Origin: Bacteroidota bacterium | Lineage (GTDB): Bacteria; Bacteroidota; Bacteroidia; Chitinophagales; Saprospiraceae | DNA: 36,106 nucleotides | Assembly (NCBI GenBank): GCA_029557915.1 | Contig: JAKQHS010000014.1 | Location: 1-36,106, forward strand | Direction: 5' to 3' | Shown: positions 33,679 to 36,106 of the stretch, piece after piece | Position numbering within the stretch: the stretch's first letter is position 1 | Layout: every line of letters starts with the position of its first letter | Translations under genes and position numbers: made by a program | The notes under the pieces: generated by a model | The model's input: only the letters and a program-made list of their open reading frames with translations | Database searches by the model: none | What the model was told of the DNA's origin: nothing

Positions 33679-34500
33679 TTAACCGAGCTGTACCCCGGTC
33701 ATCGTCAGGGAGCCGCCCACCAGTTTGTCATTAAAAAAACGGACCGGATCGTTTTTTGTTTTCAGGCCCAGGGTATAGAGGAGGGGATAATAGTGATCCG
33801 GGGTGGGAATGGCCAGTTTGGCGGCCTTGTTGAGGTTTTGGTAGTGGATCAGGGACTGATGGTCCCCGTCCATGATTTTTTCCTTGAAAATGGAATTCAT
33901 TTCTATGGCCCAGTCATAGCCATAATCGGGTTCGGACAATTTATTCCAGGCGACCATGCCCAGGTTGTGGACCATGTTTCCACTGCCGATGATCAGCACC
34001 CCTCTTTTACGCAAGGACTGCAGATCGGCGGCAAGGGAATAATGATATTCCGGCGTTTTATAAAAATCAATGCTCAGCTGCAGCACGGGGATGCGTGCCC
34101 CGGGATACATATGCCTGACCACGGTCCAGGTGCCGTGATCGAGGCCCCATTCGTGGTCCAGCTGGACCGTAGTCTTACGGATGATTTTTTTGGTTTCTGC
34201 TGCCAGGTCGGGACTGCCGGGGGCAGGGTATTTCACCTGGTAAAGCGCCTGGGGGAATCCGCCGAAATCATGGATGGTTCGCGGATAGGCCATGGCAGTC
34301 ACCGAGGTCCCCTGGGTCAGCCAGTGAGCTGAAACACAAAGGACGGCCTTGGGGGTAGGAATGGTCTTACCCAGGGATTTCCAGGTCTGGCTGAATTCAT
34401 TGTCTTCAATCCCGTTCATGGGTGACCCATGGCCGATAAATAAAACCGGCATGGCCTTTTCCTGGTCCGCCGGAAGATCCATAAGATGTTTTAAATCCAT
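33679..34500 (-). CDS. LigB-type extradiol dioxygenase (4,5-DOPA dioxygenase-like, YgiD family)
   Basis: From the ATG at 34500 the protein has 273 residues. It carries the class III extradiol dioxygenase pattern with metal-binding histidines: MPVLFIGHGSPMNGIEDNEF, AVLCVSAHWLTQGTSV, LDHEWGLDHGTWTVVRHMYP and VLIIGSGNMVHNLGMV. The YgiD/DODA group cleaves L-DOPA or related catechols in the cytoplasm; the natural substrate of bacterial members is often unclear. The longer frame to 34512 starts at a TTG and was not used. A likely promoter lies at 34510-34542. Confidence 0.94.
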   Translation of the reverse strand: MDLKHLMDLPADQEKAMPVLFIGHGSPMNGIEDNEFSQTWKSLGKTIPTPKAVLCVSAHWLTQGTSVTAMAYPRTIHDFGGFPQALYQVKYPAPGSPDLAAETKKIIRKTTVQLDHEWGLDHGTWTVVRHMYPGARIPVLQLSIDFYKTPEYHYSLAADLQSLRKRGVLIIGSGNMVHNLGMVAWNKLSEPDYGYDWAIEMNSIFKEKIMDGDHQSLIHYQNLNKAAKLAIPTPDHYYPLLYTLGLKTKNDPVRFFNDKLVGGSLTMTGVQLG

Positions 34501-34509
34501 GCAGTAGAA

Positions 34510-34542
34510 CAATTATAGCATAAACAAATACCAATCTGCAAA
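34510..34542 (-). promoter_or_regulatory. Putative promoter of the dioxygenase gene
   Basis: On the minus strand TTTG (34542-34539) is followed after 21 bases by TATAATTG (34517-34510, one mismatch to TAnnTTTG). The box ends nine bases before the ATG, so the leader would be very short. Confidence 0.35.
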
Positions 34543-34646
34543 TGTTGAAATATTTTTTATTGTTTTAGGTGACATTTTGGGCGTTGGATACACAGAGTGC
34601 AGGTGAGGTTGTTCACGCTTAAGCGACTGCCCTATCACCTATTGGG

Positions 34647-34678
34647 AGATTGTCGTAGCAATACGACAATCTTTTTTT
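34647..34678 (+). terminator. Strong intrinsic terminator on the plus strand (no obvious parent gene)
   Basis: AGATTGTCGTA (34647-34657) and TACGACAATCT (34662-34672) form a perfect 11-base stem with a GCAA loop, followed by six more T (34673-34678). The T tract is on the plus strand, but the genes on both sides are minus-strand, and no T tract follows the hairpin on the minus strand. It may end a small RNA transcribed from 34501-34640. Confidence 0.75.
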
Positions 34679-35885
34679 ATTCGTAGCGTATGGGTTCGTC
34701 CAGGCGGGAGGCTTTTTGGGAAGGAAGAATGGATGCGCACAGGCCAATGCCTGTGACGGTAAGGCCCACGAGCAGAAAATCGGTCAACCTCAGGTTCAGG
34801 GGGTAACGGTCCACCAAAAATCCTTCAGGGATAGGCACGAGTCCAAAACGTTGCTGCAAGAGGTAAAAAAGGATGGAAAGCAGGAAACCCAGCAGGACAC
34901 CCAGGCAGGTAATCCAAAGGCCGGTGGTGAGGAAAATGGACCCGACGGTACCGTCTTTCATGCCCAGGGACTTGAGTACCATGATGTCCTTTTTCTTTTC
35001 AAGGACGATCATCCAGAGGGCCCCGACAATGTTAAAGGCCACCAGGACCAGCACAAAACTCAGGATGGCAAAAGACACCCATTTCTCCATTTTCATCAGT
35101 TTGTAAAAAGCCGCATCCTGCTGATAACGGTCCGCGATTTTATACCCGCTTCCCAGTATTTTGTGGATGGCGTCAACGGTCTCGTTTTTCCGGCCGTAAT
35201 CTTCCAACTGGATTTCATAGCCGGTAATCAACCCGTATTTTCCGGCCAGGTCCTGCATAAAGCCCAGGTCCACGAAGACGTACCGGTTGTCATAATCCTG
35301 TTGAATGCTGAAAATGCCTGCCGGGATGAGCGATCTTCTTTTAAACGGTTGGACCAGGCTTGCCTTCTGATCAGGCATGAAGGCGGAAATCCGGGCAAAT
35401 GGATCGTCGATGCTGATGGCCAGTTTGTTGCGGATGCCCAATCCGGCCACCGCCTGGAAACCGAGCGGAGAAACCAATTCGAAGACGCCTTCATCCATTT
35501 TGGTCAGGATATTGGAATGAAGGGCATAAGCCGTATCCACTCCCTTCAGGGTGGCAAAATCCTTGATGTCCTTGTATTCCAGGAGGGCTGTTTCTTCCAG
35601 GAAGGCCGAAACCGAGCGCACATTTGCGGTTTGCAACAGGGCCGAGTATTCCGCGGGATCCTGCTCAAAAGTTTTCCCCCGTTCAAGGGTGATCTTCAGG
35701 TCCGGGTTAAACGAGTTGAACAGCCCTTTGATCAAATCTTCAAAGCCGTTTAAAACGGAGAGGACCAGGATGAGGGCAGCGGTCCCTATCCCGATCCCCA
35801 AAACCGATACCCCGGATATGATATTGATGGCCTGGGTGGATTTTTTGCCAAACAAATACCTCGTGGAAAACGGGAAGACCAGCAT
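34677..35885 (-). CDS. FtsX/LolC-like ABC transporter permease
   Basis: From the ATG at 35885 the protein has 402 residues. There is one N-terminal helix (INIISGVSVLGIGIGTAALILVL), a large periplasmic domain (about 55-260) and three C-terminal helices (FAILSFVLVLVAFNIVGALWM, ITCLGVLLGFLLSILFYLL, and FLLVGLTVTGIGLCASILPS). It carries LEKKKDIMVLKSLGMKDG, the FtsX coupling-helix motif. The architecture is that of LolC/E and MacB permeases, which move lipoproteins or peptides out of the inner membrane. The matching ATPase is not adjacent in the window. The TTG at 35930 was not used as the start. The gene may be transcribed from a promoter whose -33 box lies in an octamer repeat. Confidence 0.92.
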   Translation of the reverse strand: MLVFPFSTRYLFGKKSTQAINIISGVSVLGIGIGTAALILVLSVLNGFEDLIKGLFNSFNPDLKITLERGKTFEQDPAEYSALLQTANVRSVSAFLEETALLEYKDIKDFATLKGVDTAYALHSNILTKMDEGVFELVSPLGFQAVAGLGIRNKLAISIDDPFARISAFMPDQKASLVQPFKRRSLIPAGIFSIQQDYDNRYVFVDLGFMQDLAGKYGLITGYEIQLEDYGRKNETVDAIHKILGSGYKIADRYQQDAAFYKLMKMEKWVSFAILSFVLVLVAFNIVGALWMIVLEKKKDIMVLKSLGMKDGTVGSIFLTTGLWITCLGVLLGFLLSILFYLLQQRFGLVPIPEGFLVDRYPLNLRLTDFLLVGLTVTGIGLCASILPSQKASRLDEPIRYE

Positions 35886-35890
35886 CGGGG

Positions 35891-35922
35891 CAAAGGTCGG
35901 GATATTGGGTTGAATTGCCCAA
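35891..35922 (-). promoter_or_regulatory. Putative promoter of the permease gene, -33 box inside a repeat
   Basis: The minus strand has GACCTTTG (35898-35891, one mismatch to TAnnTTTG) five bases before the ATG. TTG at 35922-35920 lies 21 bases upstream, inside the octamer repeat. Confidence 0.35.
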
Positions 35923-35944
35923 TTGTCCAATTGTTGAATTGTTT
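35913..35944. repeat. AATTGnnn octamer repeat, second copy
   Basis: AATTG recurs at 35913, 35921, 35929 and 35937, a period of eight. Its last 16 bases equal 6288-6303. It occupies the expected -33 region of the permease gene. Confidence 0.8.
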
Positions 35945-36004
35945 GGGGAGTACTATTTCCTGAATCTAGTGTGATAATTACTTAGTTAATTAACTTATTA
36001 TTTG

Positions 36005-36012
36005 TATCTTTG
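36005..36012 (+). promoter_or_regulatory. Putative -7 element of the transposase gene
   Basis: TATCTTTG, a perfect TAnnTTTG, ends four bases before the ATG at 36017. A 12-base palindrome AGTTAATTAACT lies about 15 bases upstream and could belong to the element's end. Confidence 0.4.
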
Positions 36013-36016
36013 CTGC

Positions 36017-36106
36017 ATGGCAAGGATACCACAACCCATTACAGCAACCGTTGAAGAACAACAGGAATTGCTGGTGATGTTTCGTTCACACAAAATCGAG
36101 AAACGA
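36017..36106 (+). CDS. IS630-family transposase, N-terminal fragment (cut by window edge)
   Basis: Thirty codons are visible, beginning MARIPQPITATVEEQQELL and ending IEKR at the last base of the window. The start resembles the N-terminus of IS630-family transposases, where a short leader and the pattern EEQQxLL...RSHxxEKR precede the helix-turn-helix. The fragment is too short for certainty, and neither the DDE catalytic domain nor the terminal inverted repeat can be checked here. If correct, an insertion sequence begins within the last 100-150 bases of the window. Confidence 0.5.
   Translation, partial: MARIPQPITATVEEQQELLVMFRSHKIEKR

Noticed and set aside
34716-35753. A 345-codon open frame on the plus strand
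   Set aside because: It is antisense to the FtsX-like permease; the sequence is rich in His, Gln and Asp as expected of a complement and has no start context.

Overview
The window looks like a chromosomal segment of a free-living Bacteroidota, most likely from the Saprospiria/Chitinophagia side. The signs are secreted proteins whose signal peptides end in Ala-Gln, a TonB-dependent receptor with a carboxypeptidase-regulatory-like N-terminus, PD40 and DUF1080 proteins, and promoters of the Bacteroidota type (TTG, about 20 bases, TAnnTTTG). The taxonomic call is inference. No rRNA, tRNA or CRISPR array was seen.

Layout. (1) Positions 2-6279 (+) hold what looks like a sugar-oxidation/catabolism cluster: the 3' part of a large dehydrogenase-like protein with HEAT repeats and a cytochrome c domain, a SUMF1-domain secreted protein, a DUF1080 (3-keto-glycoside hydrolase type) protein, a lipoprotein gene interrupted by an in-frame stop, and a Gfo/Idh/MocA oxidoreductase. 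(2) Positions 6365-15920 are mostly accessory genes on the minus strand: a PD40 lipoprotein, an AraC regulator, a Qnr-like pentapeptide-repeat protein, a VOC protein, a Kelch-like propeller, an NTF2-like protein, a P-type ATPase, a RibD/DHFR-like protein and a DUF998 membrane protein behind a well-formed operator/promoter. One membrane protein (9206) is on the plus strand. (3) Positions 16082-23072 carry sdaA and an M14 carboxypeptidase-like protein (-), then a TonB-dependent receptor, a diacylglycerol-kinase-like protein and a coiled-coil secreted protein (+). (4) Positions 22913-27857 (-) are the cell-shape operon mreB-mreC-mreD-mrdA followed by folA. Its members overlap or lie within 16 bases of each other, and folA runs antisense into the convergent coiled-coil gene. 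(5) Positions 28009-35885 hold a non-catalytic M16 subunit, dnaN, nadD, a PD40 protein, an outer-membrane-like protein, a LigB-type dioxygenase and a FtsX/LolC-like permease. (6) The last 90 bases start a probable IS630-family transposase.

The most distinctive feature is the number of short tandem repeats placed at gene borders. They are a TTAAGAA heptamer (2211, 16045), an AAGGTT hexamer inside the signal peptide of the DUF1080 gene (3109-3195), an AATTGTnn octamer (6280 and again 35913), and a TGACTAC heptamer (6306-6375) that supplies the stop codon of the neighbouring gene. Other points worth a second look are the twin GCAAC-N6-GTTGC operators around the DUF998 promoter, an orphan plus-strand intrinsic terminator at 34647-34678, the stop codon inside the lipoprotein gene at 4186, and the 61-residue antisense extension of FolA.
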